From Pontibacter mangrovi (GTDB lineage Bacteria; Bacteroidota; Bacteroidia; Cytophagales; Hymenobacteraceae), in contig NZ_VFRQ01000010.1 of assembly GCF_006385705.1 (NCBI RefSeq), positions 1-64,000 on the forward strand: a stretch of DNA of 64,000 nucleotides, read 5' to 3'. Below, piece by piece: positions 20,016 through 29,977 of this stretch. The first letter of the stretch is position 1, and each line of letters starts with the position of its first letter. Under the pieces are notes generated by a model. It saw only the letters and a list, made by a program, of their open reading frames with translations, did no database searches and was not told where the DNA came from. The position numbers were made by a program, and so were the translations under genes.

Positions 20016-20588
20016 TTATAGGTTATCCAGCGAGTTTTCCAGTCTCTCCAGTATCTGCTGATGCTCTCTGAGGAGGGGCAGCTGCTTGCTGGCGTACTGC
20101 TTCAGGGCCATTACCTGCGCGTGGCTGGCCATGTCGTCGTAGCGGTCTACCAGCTTTTCGTTCTGCTCCACAATGTGCTTCAGGTAGCTCAGGTCGAAAG
20201 AGATGCCTGACTTTTCGGTTACCGTCTGGTATACTTCGTGATGCGCCTCGCCTAAAGTAGTGGGCAGCACAAAGTTATTCTCGTCGGCCACGTTGCGTAG
20301 GTCGTTCAGCATATTTTGGTGCGCCTGCACCATCTCCTGCGCCAGGCCTTTTACTTCGGGGCTTACGGCCATGCCGGCGGCTGCCTCGCCTAGCTGCACC
20401 TGCAGCATGCTGGCACTTGCCGCCTCTGCTACAAAAATAGCGTCGTTGCGCATATCTTCCTGCACCCCAGCCTCTTTAAACTGCTGCACACTTTGCTCTG
20501 CAGCCTGCTCTATACTGTCGTCGGAGCTGCAGGCAGTGGCAAATAGCAGGGCTATCAGGGCAAATACACTTGGTATACTTTTTCTCAT
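20016..20588 (-). CDS. DUF4142 lipoprotein, second of a tandem pair
   Basis: 190 residues. N-terminal lipoprotein signal with lipobox LFATAC, then an acidic linker and a four-helix DUF4142 domain (a ferritin-like helical bundle by family description) with characteristic AQEMVQAHQNMLNDL and the final helices. Exported to the periplasm and anchored by lipid; proteins of this family are often induced by stress and linked to heavy-metal or acid resistance in other bacteria, but the function is not established. It follows its paralog at 20672-21250 after 83 bases on the same strand. Confidence 0.85.
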   Translation of the reverse strand: MRKSIPSVFALIALLFATACSSDDSIEQAAEQSVQQFKEAGVQEDMRNDAIFVAEAASASMLQVQLGEAAAGMAVSPEVKGLAQEMVQAHQNMLNDLRNVADENNFVLPTTLGEAHHEVYQTVTEKSGISFDLSYLKHIVEQNEKLVDRYDDMASHAQVMALKQYASKQLPLLREHQQILERLENSLDNL

Positions 20589-20671
20589 GTTGAATTTGGC
20601 TTATAATGTATAAAGCACCTGCAAGATAAGACTTACAGATGCTTTATAAAAACCATCTGCCGGCACAGCTG

Positions 20672-21250
20672 CTACTTCTGCGCCTGCAGGGTACTATCTA
20701 TCTGTTGCGCCCGGTCCAGGTGCTGGCGCAGCGTGGTAACTGTTTTGCTGGCAAATGCTTTCACATCCGCGTCTTGCATGTTCTCGGCGGCATCCTCAAA
20801 CATTTTCACGTCCTCTTCGTGGTCGTCTACCATCAGGCTCATGTAAGCTTTGTCGAACTCAGCGCCGGTTTTCTCCTGCAGCTCCTTCACATGGTCCATG
20901 TGCTTTTCACCCATGCTGTCGGGCAGGGTAACATTCTTCTGGCTGGCTAGTTGCTTCAGTTCATCGTTTGCTTTCGTGTGGTCTGTTACCATCATCTGCC
21001 CAAAGCTTTTTACGTCGGCATGCTGGCCCTTCTCCTGCGCCATCTTACCCAGTTCCACCTCCATCATGCCGCCGCTGGCTGCTTTCGTCATAAAGTCAGA
21101 CATCTCGGTCATTTGGTCTTCCATGGAGGTTTCTTCAACCATCTGCTCATTTGTTTCCTGGGCTTCTTCTACTGCTCCCTTCTCCTGGTTACAAGCCACA
21201 GCAAACAACACAGCGGCTGCCATCATACCTGTTGAAATAACTTTTTTCAT
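20672..21250 (-). CDS. DUF4142 lipoprotein, first of a tandem pair
   Basis: 192 residues with lipobox LFAVAC. The mature protein starts with a Glu-rich linker (residues 25-50) and continues with the DUF4142 helical bundle: FGQMMVTDHTKANDELKQLA and the motif MGEKHMDHVKELQEKTG with a final FDKAYM and DDHEEDVKMFE. A clear paralog of the following gene. Their shared position and orientation suggest one operon encoding two surface or periplasmic helical bundles with unknown ligand. Confidence 0.87.
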   Translation of the reverse strand: MKKVISTGMMAAAVLFAVACNQEKGAVEEAQETNEQMVEETSMEDQMTEMSDFMTKAASGGMMEVELGKMAQEKGQHADVKSFGQMMVTDHTKANDELKQLASQKNVTLPDSMGEKHMDHVKELQEKTGAEFDKAYMSLMVDDHEEDVKMFEDAAENMQDADVKAFASKTVTTLRQHLDRAQQIDSTLQAQK

Positions 21251-21440
21251 AGCTTTATTTTGTTAAAATTAGTGTAAATATTTCTGCAGCATATTTATAC
21301 GCCTACCACTCGCTGGAGTTATCTAATAGCCTGTTGCGGCATTCAAAAGCCGACGTAGGCTGCAACAAAATCCCATCGTTAGTGTAAAGTACTGGAGACA
21401 ACCTTTTTACCTCTCCGCATCCGCCTCAAAGAAAAAAACT

Positions 21441-22121
21441 ATGAAAAATGCCTGTTCTGCCTTTGCCCTCCTTTGCCTGCTGATGCTGCTGCCGTATAGC
21501 CGAGTTATGGCCCAGGATACCGAAGAAGCCACCGCTGACCCGGCCCATGACCGCGTGCTGAAGCTGCACCCGCTGCAGATCGGCGAGGTATATTTCTCTT
21601 ATGAAAAAATGCGCACCGACAGGGTTTCGAACGAGTTTGGCCTGAGCTACGTGTACCAGGCATACTTTAAGAGCGATGATTTTCTGCCCGAGGCCGTGAG
21701 CGTAGGCGGCGTTCATGTGCGTATGGCGCAGCGTTATTATACTTCTAAGAAACACGATGCCGTGCCTTTCGGCTTCTTTCACGGTCCGCTGTTCGGGTAC
21801 CGCTTCATGGTATTCGAGAAGAACGCGTTCGACCGTCCTTTTCAGGACCCCGCCGACCCGGATTACCGCTTTGTGGGCCGCCTGTACCAGAACACGCTGG
21901 AACTGAACTACCAGTTGGGCGGGCAGTTTCTGTTAGGCAGAAAGATAACCCTGGAAGTGTCTGGGGCGCTGGGGGCCCGCCTGAAGTATGCCCTGGCCAA
22001 AGGCGCCGACGAGCTGTTGCCTGACCACATTATTGGCCATACGCTGATAGCCGAAGACAACTCTGCCATTTTTGTGGTTCCGTCGCCACAGCTCAACGTG
22101 TCGCTGGGCTACTCTTTCTGA
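21441..22121 (+). CDS. secreted outer-membrane-like protein, unknown
   Basis: 226 residues with a signal peptide ending near VMAQ. The mature part has alternating aromatic and hydrophobic residues and ends in SLGYSF, a terminal aromatic as in outer-membrane beta-barrel proteins of Bacteroidota. There is no recognisable enzyme motif. Probably a small beta-barrel or an outer-membrane associated protein. It is convergent with the next gene, with which it shares a weak hairpin at 22131-22167. Confidence 0.6.
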   Translation: MKNACSAFALLCLLMLLPYSRVMAQDTEEATADPAHDRVLKLHPLQIGEVYFSYEKMRTDRVSNEFGLSYVYQAYFKSDDFLPEAVSVGGVHVRMAQRYYTSKKHDAVPFGFFHGPLFGYRFMVFEKNAFDRPFQDPADPDYRFVGRLYQNTLELNYQLGGQFLLGRKITLEVSGALGARLKYALAKGADELLPDHIIGHTLIAEDNSAIFVVPSPQLNVSLGYSF

Positions 22122-22130
22122 TAACGCAAA

Positions 22131-22167
22131 ACAGCACCGCTACCCAGGCAAATGGCAACGGTGCTGT
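22131..22167. terminator. hairpin between two convergent genes
   Basis: ACAGCACCG (22131-22139) and CGGTGCTGT (22159-22167) form a perfect nine-pair stem, but neither side has a good T-run. It may slow convergent transcription. Confidence 0.45.
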
Positions 22168-22191
22168 CACGCGAACGACGGACTGGGCCGT

Positions 22192-22914
22192 TTACTTGAT
22201 CTTGCTGAGCACGGAGTAAGACATCAGCTTGCCATTTCGGTAGTTCTCGGAGCGCACCACTCCTATCTCAGGCACATAATACTCTACTGTTTCCATGCGC
22301 ATCCCCGGCATCTTCATGCCCATGGCGCGGTTTTCCATTTCTGTGTTATACCGGATCTTGTAGCTATCGAAGGAGCCGGCGGGCACTTGTACCTTTTCCT
22401 TTGCCTCTACAGTGCGGTTCGTGATTTTCATCACCATGGTCATCATACTTTGCGCACTGCCCTGGCCTTTCATCTCCATCGTCATGGTGCCATCCTCTAG
22501 CTTTTGCCCAGCCTGCAGGTTGCTGGGGTACAACATCTTATCGCCTTCCATGGTCATGTCCATACTCTGCTGGTCGCCCATTGGGGTTTGGTTCATCATC
22601 GGCTGCATGTCCATCCAGATGCTGCCGTTATCGCAGCCTATCCTGAACTCACCTTCGGTTGCCATTTCGCCTTTCTCGTCATACACCTGGCTTTGAATGG
22701 TGGCTTCCACTTTTCCGTCGTTGCGGTTAATGTCTTTCACCTGGTAGGTCACCCGGCCCGTCTGCTTGTCTTTCTGGTTATAGGTTAGCAGCTCGTAGGC
22801 AGCGTTTTCGCGCAGCAACTGGTAATCAGCGCAGTTGGTCTGAGCATACATAGGCGTTGCCACAAGCAGCAGGCAACACAAAAGCAGGAGTAATATCTTG
22901 CGCGGCATAAGCAT
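22192..22914 (-). CDS. secreted TapB-like (DUF3108-type) protein
   Basis: 240 residues. Signal peptide ending MYAQ; ATG at 22914 or an equally good one at 22908. The mature region looks like the DUF3108/TapB-type beta-rich fold seen in Bacteroidota: VTYQVKDI, then MTMEGDKMLYPSNLQAGQKLEDG, VPAGSFDSYKIRY and a closing EYYVPEIGVVRSENYRNGKL. The protein is Met-rich (about 25 Met, many in the loop 100-170), which is odd and may hint at metal binding or surface packing. Function unknown. Confidence 0.7.
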   Translation of the reverse strand: MLMPRKILLLLLCCLLLVATPMYAQTNCADYQLLRENAAYELLTYNQKDKQTGRVTYQVKDINRNDGKVEATIQSQVYDEKGEMATEGEFRIGCDNGSIWMDMQPMMNQTPMGDQQSMDMTMEGDKMLYPSNLQAGQKLEDGTMTMEMKGQGSAQSMMTMVMKITNRTVEAKEKVQVPAGSFDSYKIRYNTEMENRAMGMKMPGMRMETVEYYVPEIGVVRSENYRNGKLMSYSVLSKIK

Positions 22915-23104
22915 ATAAAATAAATTAAAACAAGTTATTTATAAAATATTTTATACGTTACGATTTACAATTGGGGTAATGAATTGGCGTAAAGTATAGC
23001 CGGCTATTTGCTGCCACTCCTGCCATAAAAAAGCAATGCCTGCAAACTGTGCTCTAAAGTATACTTTCGCTGATTTTAGTTTCGGGAGCGTGGGCGATTG
23101 TTTA

Positions 23105-23725
23105 TTACTGCAGCGCCACCGAAGCGGCCAGGGCCAGGAGCAGGCCGCTGCCAAAACCGGCGTATACTTCGGCCGGGGTATGCGCCTGCAAGGCCAGCCG
23201 CGCCGACATCACGGCACCGGCCAGTACGGCTGCCATTGCGATCGGGTACAGGAGCCTGGCTTCGGGGGCAAGCGCATGCAGCACCAGCAACAGCCCCAGC
23301 GCACCGCCCATCCCTATACTGTGGGCACTGATCTTCCAGAACTGCGAGATGAAAAATGCCAGGAAGACCGCTGCCGCGACAATGCCCATCACAAAGTAGA
23401 AAATAGCATCGTAAGCGGGCTCGCGGTGAAACAGGTATGCCGTGGCGGCATAGCATACGGCCGTGAACAGCAACGGAAAACCACGCTGCTCCCGCCTGTC
23501 CATCTCCAGCGAGTCCAGGTAGCCGAGGCGCACCATGGCCAGGGCTGCCACAGCCGGTATCACAAACGTGGAAAAGAAGATCATGGCCAGCACTACCCAG
23601 CGCACATGCAGGGGCAGCGTAAGCGTGGCGACAGGCATATAATAAAGTATAACAGCGAAAAGGTACGTGGGCAGCAGCAGCGGGTGAAACACTACAGACA
23701 GGACTTTCGCGAGCGAACGGTTCAC
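23105..23725 (-). CDS. membrane protein of the PAP2 phosphatase superfamily
   Basis: 206 residues, about six membrane spans. The start is GTG at 23725. Two PAP2-like boxes are visible: KISAHSIGMGG (the P-S-G-H box, here with Ser-Ala-His) and SARLALQAHTPAEVYAG (the R-x5-H box with the Glu that often follows). The first box (K-x6-RP) is weak. It could dephosphorylate lipid phosphates such as undecaprenyl diphosphate, but the degenerate motifs leave this open. Its leader carries tandem short repeats. Confidence 0.6.
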   Translation of the reverse strand: MNRSLAKVLSVVFHPLLLPTYLFAVILYYMPVATLTLPLHVRWVVLAMIFFSTFVIPAVAALAMVRLGYLDSLEMDRREQRGFPLLFTAVCYAATAYLFHREPAYDAIFYFVMGIVAAAVFLAFFISQFWKISAHSIGMGGALGLLLVLHALAPEARLLYPIAMAAVLAGAVMSARLALQAHTPAEVYAGFGSGLLLALAASVALQ

Positions 23726-23730
23726 AGAGC

Positions 23731-23788
23731 AGTTTGAGAGTTAGAGAGTTAGAAAGTTTAAGAGTTAGAAAGTTGGGAAGTTAGACAG
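23731..23788. repeat. tandem GTTAGAAA-type short repeats and adjacent CAACAATT repeats
   Basis: About seven imperfect eight-base units (GTTAGAGA, GTTAGAAA, GTTTAAGA), starting 6 bases from the GTG of the PAP2-like gene. A second run of CAACAATT-type units (23834-23866) lies at the 3' side of rpoN. The first array is the same type as 12251-12294. Confidence 0.65.
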
Positions 23789-23868
23789 TAAAATAGCGAC
23801 AAACTGCAAGCCGTATGAATCCTGCACCTAAATCAACAATTTAACCATCCAACAATTCAACAATCAAT

Positions 23869-25308
23869 TTAAAGCTCTTTACGCAGGCGGGCCACCGGAA
23901 TGTTCAGCTGCTCTCTATACTTGGCCACGGTGCGGCGGGCAATGTTGTAGCCTTTCTCGTTCAGGAGCTTCTCTATCTTCTCGTCAGAAAGCGGCTTGCG
24001 CTTGTTCTCATTGTCGATGATCTCCTTAAGGATATGCTTCACCTCGCGGCTGCTGGCGTCCTCGCCGGAGTCGGTGGCAATGCCCTCGGAGAAGAAATAC
24101 TTGAGCGGGTAAATGCCGAACTCCGTCTGCACGGCCTTGCTGTTGGCCACGCGGCTCACGGTGCTGATGTCCATCCCGATCTCCTCGGCAATGTCCTTCA
24201 GGATCATCGGGCGCAGCTCGCTCTCATCGCCTTCCAGGAAAAAGTCGTGCTGGTATTTGATGATGGCCTCCATGGTGCGCAGCAGCGTGTTCTGCCGCTG
24301 GCGGATGGCATCGATAAACCACTTGGCCGCATCCAGCTTCTGCTTCACAAAGGCCACGGTTTCCTTCAGCTTCTTGTCCTTTTTGTCCGATTTGTCATAG
24401 GCGTCGAACATATCGGCGTAGGAGCGACTGATGCGCAGGTCCGGGGCGTTGCGCGAGTTAAGCGACAGCTCCAGCTGCCCGTTGTTGTTCGTAAGTATAA
24501 AATCGGGGATGATGTACTGCACGCGCGTCATGCTGGCACCGGCACCGCCTGGTTTCGGGTTTAGCCTGGTGATCACATCGATGGCCTTCTTCAGCTCCTC
24601 CTCCGTTACATTAAACCTGGAGATGATCTTCTGGTAATGCTTTTTGGTGAACTCATCGAACGCCTGACGGATGATGCGCTCGGCCAGCAGCGTGATTTCA
24701 TCCTGCTCGCGGCGCTCCAGCTGCAGCAAAAGGCACTCGGGCAAGTCGCGGGCAGCGATGCCGGCCGGGTCGAAGGTTTGGACCAGGTGCAGCACCTGCT
24801 CTATCTCCTCCTCAGTCGTCTCGATGTTCTGCGAAAAGGCCAGGTCGTTGGCAATGGAGCTCAAATCGCGGCGGATGTAGCCATCGTGGTCGATGCTGCC
24901 GATGAGCTGCATGCCGATGTTATACTGCCTGTCGTCGAGGTCCAGAAAGCCCAGTTGGTCCAGCAGCGAGTCAGTTAGCGTGGAGGCCATGGCAATCGGC
25001 ATTTCCTTGTCTTCTTCGTCGCCTCCGCGGTCGCCCTGCATTTTGTAGCCGCTTATCTCGTCGTCGTTCAGGTAATCGTTCAGGTCGATGTCATCATCCT
25101 TGCTGTACTCCTCCTCATACTCCTCCGATGTTTCGCTATACTCTTCGGCTGGCTCCTCACGGCCTTCCTCCAGCGCAGGGTTTATCTCCAGCTCCTCTTT
25201 TATGCGCATCTCCAACTCAGCAGTAGGTATCTGCAGCAGCTTGATAAATTGTATCTGCTGCGGCGATAACTTCTGTGATAAGAGTTGTCTTAAATCGAGT
25301 CGCTGCAT
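23869..25308 (-). CDS. rpoN: RNA polymerase sigma-54 factor
   Basis: 479 residues. N-terminal activator-interaction region with Q-rich LSPQQIQFIKLLQ (residues 14-27), acidic region II (about 50-85, many Glu/Asp), core-binding domain, helix-turn-helix and the C-terminal RpoN box ARRTVAKYRE near residue 460. It directs RNA polymerase to -24/-12 promoters and needs an ATPase activator. No activator or target is evident next to it. Complete, monocistronic by spacing. Confidence 0.95.
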   Translation of the reverse strand: MQRLDLRQLLSQKLSPQQIQFIKLLQIPTAELEMRIKEELEINPALEEGREEPAEEYSETSEEYEEEYSKDDDIDLNDYLNDDEISGYKMQGDRGGDEEDKEMPIAMASTLTDSLLDQLGFLDLDDRQYNIGMQLIGSIDHDGYIRRDLSSIANDLAFSQNIETTEEEIEQVLHLVQTFDPAGIAARDLPECLLLQLERREQDEITLLAERIIRQAFDEFTKKHYQKIISRFNVTEEELKKAIDVITRLNPKPGGAGASMTRVQYIIPDFILTNNNGQLELSLNSRNAPDLRISRSYADMFDAYDKSDKKDKKLKETVAFVKQKLDAAKWFIDAIRQRQNTLLRTMEAIIKYQHDFFLEGDESELRPMILKDIAEEIGMDISTVSRVANSKAVQTEFGIYPLKYFFSEGIATDSGEDASSREVKHILKEIIDNENKRKPLSDEKIEKLLNEKGYNIARRTVAKYREQLNIPVARLRKEL

Positions 25309-25650
25309 AGTTTATAAAGAAAAAATCTGCGCCCATCTGCGCTATCTCAAATTTAGGATAATTTTACTCGCATTTACAAAAAAGGTTAAAATATCGTTAC
25401 TTTGAGGGATTTTTAGAAAAACGCAAGTTACAGGGCCTAAGGCCAATGCTTTTACAAGTATGGCTGCGCTCCTGTCTGGCTCAAAGTTTGCTGCCGGGGC
25501 GGCCATACATCCGGATAACGGCAAAGCTTTGCATTAAAGTATAGCCTGGCTGCTCCGGAGACGCAGGAACCGGGAAGGCGCAAACTGCATCATTTTAAAT
25601 TTATATTCTAGAGGATAAACCGTACCTTCAGGGTAACAACAACCATACAC
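25309..25650. other. divergent intergenic region rpoN / asnS
   Basis: 342 bases holding the leaders of both genes. AT-rich near 25355-25420. I found no gene, clear promoter or repeat. Confidence 0.4.
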
Positions 25651-27090
25651 ATGCAACGCACAAAAGTTAAAGATCTGCTACAGGGGGCCGAGGTAGGCAA
25701 AGAGGTATTGCTGAAAGGCTGGGTGCGCACGAAGCGCGGAAACAAGTATGTGAGCTTTATTGCCGTTAACGACGGCTCCACGATAAACAATGTACAGGTA
25801 GTAGCTGATGCCGAGAAATTTAGCGAAGAATCGCTGAAGGACGTAACCACCGGCGCTGCCATAGCTGTTACCGGTGAACTGGTGGCCTCGCAGGGCAAAG
25901 GACAGGTCTACGAGATTCAGGCGACAAGTATAGAAGTGCTGGGCAAAGCCGACCCGGAGACTTACCCGCTGCAGAAGAAGGCGCACTCGCTGGAGTTTTT
26001 GCGCGAAATCGCGCACCTGCGCTTCCGCACCAACACCTTCGGGGCTGTGTTCCGCGTGCGTAACTCGCTGGCTTTTGCCGTGCACAGGTTCTTCAACGAG
26101 AAGGGCTTTGTGTACATGCACACGCCGATCATCACGGCATCAGACGCAGAGGGTGCCGGCGAGATGTTCCGCGTCACCACACTGGATCCGATCAACCCGC
26201 CGCTGACAGAGAACGGGCAGGTAAACTACGAGGAGGATTTTTTCGGAAGAGCCACCAACCTGACGGTATCGGGACAGTTGGAGGGCGAGCTGGCGGCCAT
26301 GGCTTTCAGTGACATTTATACTTTCGGACCTACTTTCCGTGCCGAGAACTCCAACACCACGCGCCACCTGGCTGAGTTCTGGATGATCGAGCCGGAGATG
26401 GCTTTCTACGACCTGAAGATGAACGCCGACCTGGCCGAGGAGTTTATCAAGTACATCATCCGCTACGCGCTGGAAAACAACCGCGAGGACATCGAGTTCC
26501 TGGGCCAGCGTTTGGCAGAGGAAGACAAGAGCAAGCCGCAAAACGAGCGCCAGGAGATGACGCTACTGGAGAAGCTGGAATTTGTGGTGAACAACGACTT
26601 TGAGCGCGTAACCTATACCGATGCCATCGACATCCTGCTGAACTCGAACCACTACAAGAAAAAGAAGTTCCAGTACGACGTGAAGTGGGGCATTGACCTG
26701 CAGAGCGAGCACGAGCGCTACCTAGTGGAGAAGCACTTCAAGAAGCCGGTGATCGTGACGGATTATCCAAAAGATATCAAGGCCTTCTACATGCGCCTGA
26801 ACGACGACGGCAAAACCGTAGCCGCCATGGACATACTTGCCCCGGGCATTGGCGAGATTGTGGGCGGCTCGCAGCGTGAGGAGCGTATGGACATACTTGT
26901 GGAGCGCATGAAAGGCGTGGGCATTGAGGAGGAGGCCCTGTGGTGGTACCTGGACACCCGCCGTTTCGGGGGCTGTCCGCACGCAGGCTTCGGCCTTGGC
27001 TTCGAGCGCATGGTGCAGTTCGTAACCGGCATGGGCAACATCCGCGACGTAATCCCTTTCCCGAGAACCCCGCAGAACGCAGAGTTTTAA
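25651..27090 (+). CDS. asnS: asparagine-tRNA ligase
   Basis: 479 residues. It charges tRNA-Asn in the cytoplasm. N-terminal OB-fold anticodon-binding domain (residues 1-110), class II catalytic core with motif 2 [19 protein letters not shown] and motif 3 [12 protein letters not shown] at the end. The asparagine-specific loop and the C-terminal [10 protein letters not shown] are typical. Two Ile-Leu pairs are written ATA-CTT (near 26830 and 26891) in a gene that otherwise uses ATC and CTG. Own terminator follows. Confidence 0.96.
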   Translation: MQRTKVKDLLQGAEVGKEVLLKGWVRTKRGNKYVSFIAVNDGSTINNVQVVADAEKFSEESLKDVTTGAAIAVTGELVASQGKGQVYEIQATSIEVLGKADPETYPLQKKAHSLEFLREIAHLRFRTNTFGAVFRVRNSLAFAVHRFFNEKGFVYMHTPIITASDAEGAGEMFRVTTLDPINPPLTENGQVNYEEDFFGRATNLTVSGQLEGELAAMAFSDIYTFGPTFRAENSNTTRHLAEFWMIEPEMAFYDLKMNADLAEEFIKYIIRYALENNREDIEFLGQRLAEEDKSKPQNERQEMTLLEKLEFVVNNDFERVTYTDAIDILLNSNHYKKKKFQYDVKWGIDLQSEHERYLVEKHFKKPVIVTDYPKDIKAFYMRLNDDGKTVAAMDILAPGIGEIVGGSQREERMDILVERMKGVGIEEEALWWYLDTRRFGGCPHAGFGLGFERMVQFVTGMGNIRDVIPFPRTPQNAEF

Positions 27091-27112
27091 GCGAGATTTA
27101 TACTTGCAAGAG

Positions 27113-27141
27113 AGCCCGGCCATCATTGGTCGGGCTTTTTT
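27113..27141 (+). terminator. terminator of asnS
   Basis: AGCCCGGCC and GGTCGGGCT around a six-base loop, followed by TTTTTT, 22 bases after the stop. Confidence 0.85.
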
Positions 27142-27192
27142 GTGCGAGAAACAACATCTGCTATTTACGTACCTACACTTTAAAAAACGCCA

Positions 27193-27774
27193 ATGAACAA
27201 ACTTTACACAATTTTACTCCCCCTTCTACTTTTATCGGGGAAAGGATTCTCTCAGAGCTCCAATGCAGATGAACCGCCAAACAGGTATATCGGAGTGAAG
27301 GCTGGAGCTAATTTTACCCGCTTCACCGGTGACGCAGAAGGCACTTCGATGCAAACAGGCTTCCATGGTGGCTTGTACGCTTTGTACATGGAGTCGCAGA
27401 GCTTTGGCGTACAGCCAGAGATTCAATACTCAGCACAAGGTGCGGCGCTCCGGAACGGGCACCTGCGCATGCACTATGTAGTAGTACCTGTCATGCTGAA
27501 GGTTTTCCCCGCACCAAGCTTTAGTATACAGGCAGGCCCTTATGCCGCTTTCTTGCTTGCCGACAAAGTAGAAACTGATAGTTACCCAGCCCAGTACAAC
27601 GGCAACGGGCAAGATTTCGGCTTTGCCTATGGCCTTTCTGTTGGCAATGAAGGCAAATTGACTATCAGTGCCCGACATCAGGTTGGCCTGTTTAACCTAA
27701 GCGAGGAAGGGGGCAAAATTAAGAACCAGGTTTTCCAGGTTTCATTAGGGGTTTGCCTCAGCAGGAGAGATTAA
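27193..27774 (+). CDS. outer-membrane beta-barrel protein (PorT-like family)
   Basis: 193 residues with signal peptide ending FSQ. The mature protein has the GVKAGANFTRFTG opening seen in Bacteroidota PorT/porin-like eight-stranded barrels, alternating polar/hydrophobic strands, GFHGGLYALY, EIQYSAQGA and PVMLKVF. PorT is needed for type IX secretion in some relatives, but this family has many paralogs, so the specific role is open. kynU follows after 122 bases. Confidence 0.7.
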   Translation: MNKLYTILLPLLLLSGKGFSQSSNADEPPNRYIGVKAGANFTRFTGDAEGTSMQTGFHGGLYALYMESQSFGVQPEIQYSAQGAALRNGHLRMHYVVVPVMLKVFPAPSFSIQAGPYAAFLLADKVETDSYPAQYNGNGQDFGFAYGLSVGNEGKLTISARHQVGLFNLSEEGGKIKNQVFQVSLGVCLSRRD

Positions 27775-27896
27775 TGCTTGTAAGTTCATTCCAATTCCCT
27801 AGCCACGCATAATCCTCCCCAAATGCTTAACTTAGCGACAAGAAGAAACAATAGCTGCCCCGGCAGCTGAAAGTATAAAGACATCCGCACAACAGT

Positions 27897-29171
27897 ATGA
27901 ACTATCAGAACACGCTTGCCTTTGCGCAGGAGCAGGACCGGCAAGACCCGCTTTTTCATTTCAGAGAGCGCTTTCATTTTCCGCAGGTAAACGGCCGCGA
28001 CGCCATCTATTTCTGTGGCAACTCGCTGGGCATACAGCCAAAATCGGCGCAGATGTACATCGACAACGAGATGTATAAATGGGCTAACCTGGCGGTAGAA
28101 GGCCACTTTAAAGGACAGGAGCCTTGGTTTAACTACCATGAGCTATTAGCCCCTGGTGCTGCCCGCGTGGTAGGCGCCAAAGAGAGCGAGGTCGTGATCA
28201 TGAACCAGCTGACCGTGAACCTGCACCTGATGCTGGTATCGTTTTACCGCCCAGAGGGCAAGCGCTTCAAGATCATTACCGAGGGCGGGGCATTTCCGTC
28301 GGACCAGTATGCGTTGGAGTCGCAGACTCGTTTTCATGGGTACAACCCGGATGAGGCCGTGGTGGAGCTGTTTCCGCGGGAGGGCGAGCACACGCTGCGC
28401 ACCGAGGATATTCTGGTAAGTATAAGGGAGCACGGCGAGGAGCTGGCGCTGGTAATGATGGGTGGCATTAACTACTACACCGGCCAAATATTCGACATGG
28501 AGGCCATCACCAAAGCGGGCCACGAAGTGGGAGCTGTGGTTGGTTTCGACCTGGCGCATGCTGCCGGCAACGTGCCTGTTAAGCTGCACGACTGGAATGT
28601 AGACTTTGCCGTGTGGTGTACTTACAAATACCTGAACTCCGGGCCGGGCGGTACGTCTGGCGTGTTTGTGCACGAGCGCCACGGCAACAACCCGGACCTG
28701 CCGCGCTTCGCCGGCTGGTGGGGGCACGATGCCGAGGCGCGCTTCCAGATGAAGAAAGGCTTTATACCGATGCAAGGCGCCGAAGGCTGGCAACTGAGCA
28801 ACGGCCAGATCATACCCTTTGCCATACACCGCGCCTCGCTGGAGCTGTTTGATGAAGCCGGCATGGACAACCTGCGCGCGAAAAGCGAAAAACTAACCGG
28901 CTACCTGGAATACCTGATCGATGATGTGCACGCCGGCCAGGACGTGATGGAGATGATCACCCCCAGCGACCCGCAGGCCCGTGGTTGCCAGATCTCCTTG
29001 CTGGTGAAGAAAGATGCCCGCAAGCTGTTTAACATGCTGATGGACGCAGGCATTATCGTGGATTACCGTGAACCGAACGTGATCCGCGTGGCCCCTACCC
29101 CGCTCTACAACAGCTTCGAGGAAGTATACCGCTTCTCTGAGATCCTGCACGAGTGTCTGCAGGCGCATTAA
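27897..29171 (+). CDS. kynU: kynureninase
   Basis: 424 residues, the usual length. A PLP-dependent cytoplasmic enzyme that cleaves kynurenine or 3-hydroxykynurenine to (3-hydroxy)anthranilate and alanine. Seen: FCGNSLGIQPKSA near residue 39, VGFDLAHAAGNVPV, the PLP-binding lysine Lys244 in CTYKYLNSGPGG, and the C-terminal IIVDYREPNVIRVAPTPLYNSFEEV. It works with kmo (38543), HAAO (44649), ACMSD (43309) and ALDH (46426) in this window. A terminator follows, so it is a separate transcription unit. Confidence 0.95.
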   Translation: MNYQNTLAFAQEQDRQDPLFHFRERFHFPQVNGRDAIYFCGNSLGIQPKSAQMYIDNEMYKWANLAVEGHFKGQEPWFNYHELLAPGAARVVGAKESEVVIMNQLTVNLHLMLVSFYRPEGKRFKIITEGGAFPSDQYALESQTRFHGYNPDEAVVELFPREGEHTLRTEDILVSIREHGEELALVMMGGINYYTGQIFDMEAITKAGHEVGAVVGFDLAHAAGNVPVKLHDWNVDFAVWCTYKYLNSGPGGTSGVFVHERHGNNPDLPRFAGWWGHDAEARFQMKKGFIPMQGAEGWQLSNGQIIPFAIHRASLELFDEAGMDNLRAKSEKLTGYLEYLIDDVHAGQDVMEMITPSDPQARGCQISLLVKKDARKLFNMLMDAGIIVDYREPNVIRVAPTPLYNSFEEVYRFSEILHECLQAH

Positions 29172-29194
29172 GCATTATTTAAATCGTATTTTTT

Positions 29195-29231
29195 AGCGGC
29201 TGGCTCTACTAAGGTCAGCCGCTTTTTTTTT
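29195..29231 (+). terminator. terminator of kynU
   Basis: AGCGGCTG (29195-29202) and CAGCCGCT (29216-29223) followed by eight T, 24 bases after the stop. Confidence 0.88.
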
Positions 29232-29356
29232 AACAGCTGATTTATTTATACTTTGCTATATAGTATAACCGATAGTCCAACTCCGTTTAGCAGCCTGATT
29301 TGGGAAGATAAATGGTGGAATTTATGTTTATACCAAATTTGTACAAAGTCAAAAAT

Positions 29357-29794
29357 ATGAATATGAAAAAGCTATTTACTGCATTAACACTATCACTGAT
29401 CAGCCTGAGCCTATCTGCACAAGACAAGTTTTTAAAAAATGTAAATGAGACTCATGAATTATCTGAAAAGGTCGTTGATTTATTTAAGTCAAATAAAATA
29501 GCTGAATCTTTTGCCCAACTGACTCCCTATTGGCCAATGCCTCAAAATGAACTTGATCCAATCGAAGAAAAAACAATAAAATATTTAAATCTAATTGAAG
29601 AGCGTTTTGGCAAACCAATTGGAACATTAAAAGTTAAGAACGAAACTATTTCCGATATTGCTATAAGAGAAACCTTTTTAATAAGGTATGAAAATACAGC
29701 CATACGACTAATATTTACTTATTACAAAAACAATAACGGTTGGATTGTAAATGCATTCAAGTGGGACGATTCCTTCGCAGAAGAGTTTAAGTAG
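29357..29794 (+). CDS. secreted hypothetical protein, AT-rich
   Basis: 145 residues from the ATG at 29357; an ATG at 29312 would place 15 residues before the signal peptide. MNMKKLFTALTLSLISLSLSAQ is a normal signal sequence. The mature domain (about 125 residues) has no motif I recognise; the general look, with a WIVNAFKW strand, resembles NTF2-like or DUF4864-type secreted proteins. Base composition and codon use (AAA, TTA, ATA) are much more AT-rich than kynU upstream, suggesting horizontal gain. Confidence 0.6.
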   Translation: MNMKKLFTALTLSLISLSLSAQDKFLKNVNETHELSEKVVDLFKSNKIAESFAQLTPYWPMPQNELDPIEEKTIKYLNLIEERFGKPIGTLKVKNETISDIAIRETFLIRYENTAIRLIFTYYKNNNGWIVNAFKWDDSFAEEFK

Positions 29795-29853
29795 GAATAT
29801 GCGTGCAACATCAATTTTAAATTTAATGTGCTCTGAGTGCCAGAAATAAATCT

Positions 29854-29869
29854 ATTACATTAATGTAAT
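29854..29869. other. 16-bp perfect palindrome
   Basis: ATTACATT-AATGTAAT, a possible operator or cassette border between two AT-rich genes. No regulator is assigned. Confidence 0.3.
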
Positions 29870-29977
29870 CTACATTGAAACCTCACACTTGCTATAGTCA
29901 CACCATTAGCATTAACAGAGAATATAATAACGACACATGGGAATAGTAAGCACAAGGGGTTGTACCACGAAAACATA

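Noticed and set aside
25342..25524. 60-codon frame in the rpoN-asnS gap
   Set aside because: No motif or conservation sign; it overlaps AT-rich leader sequence.
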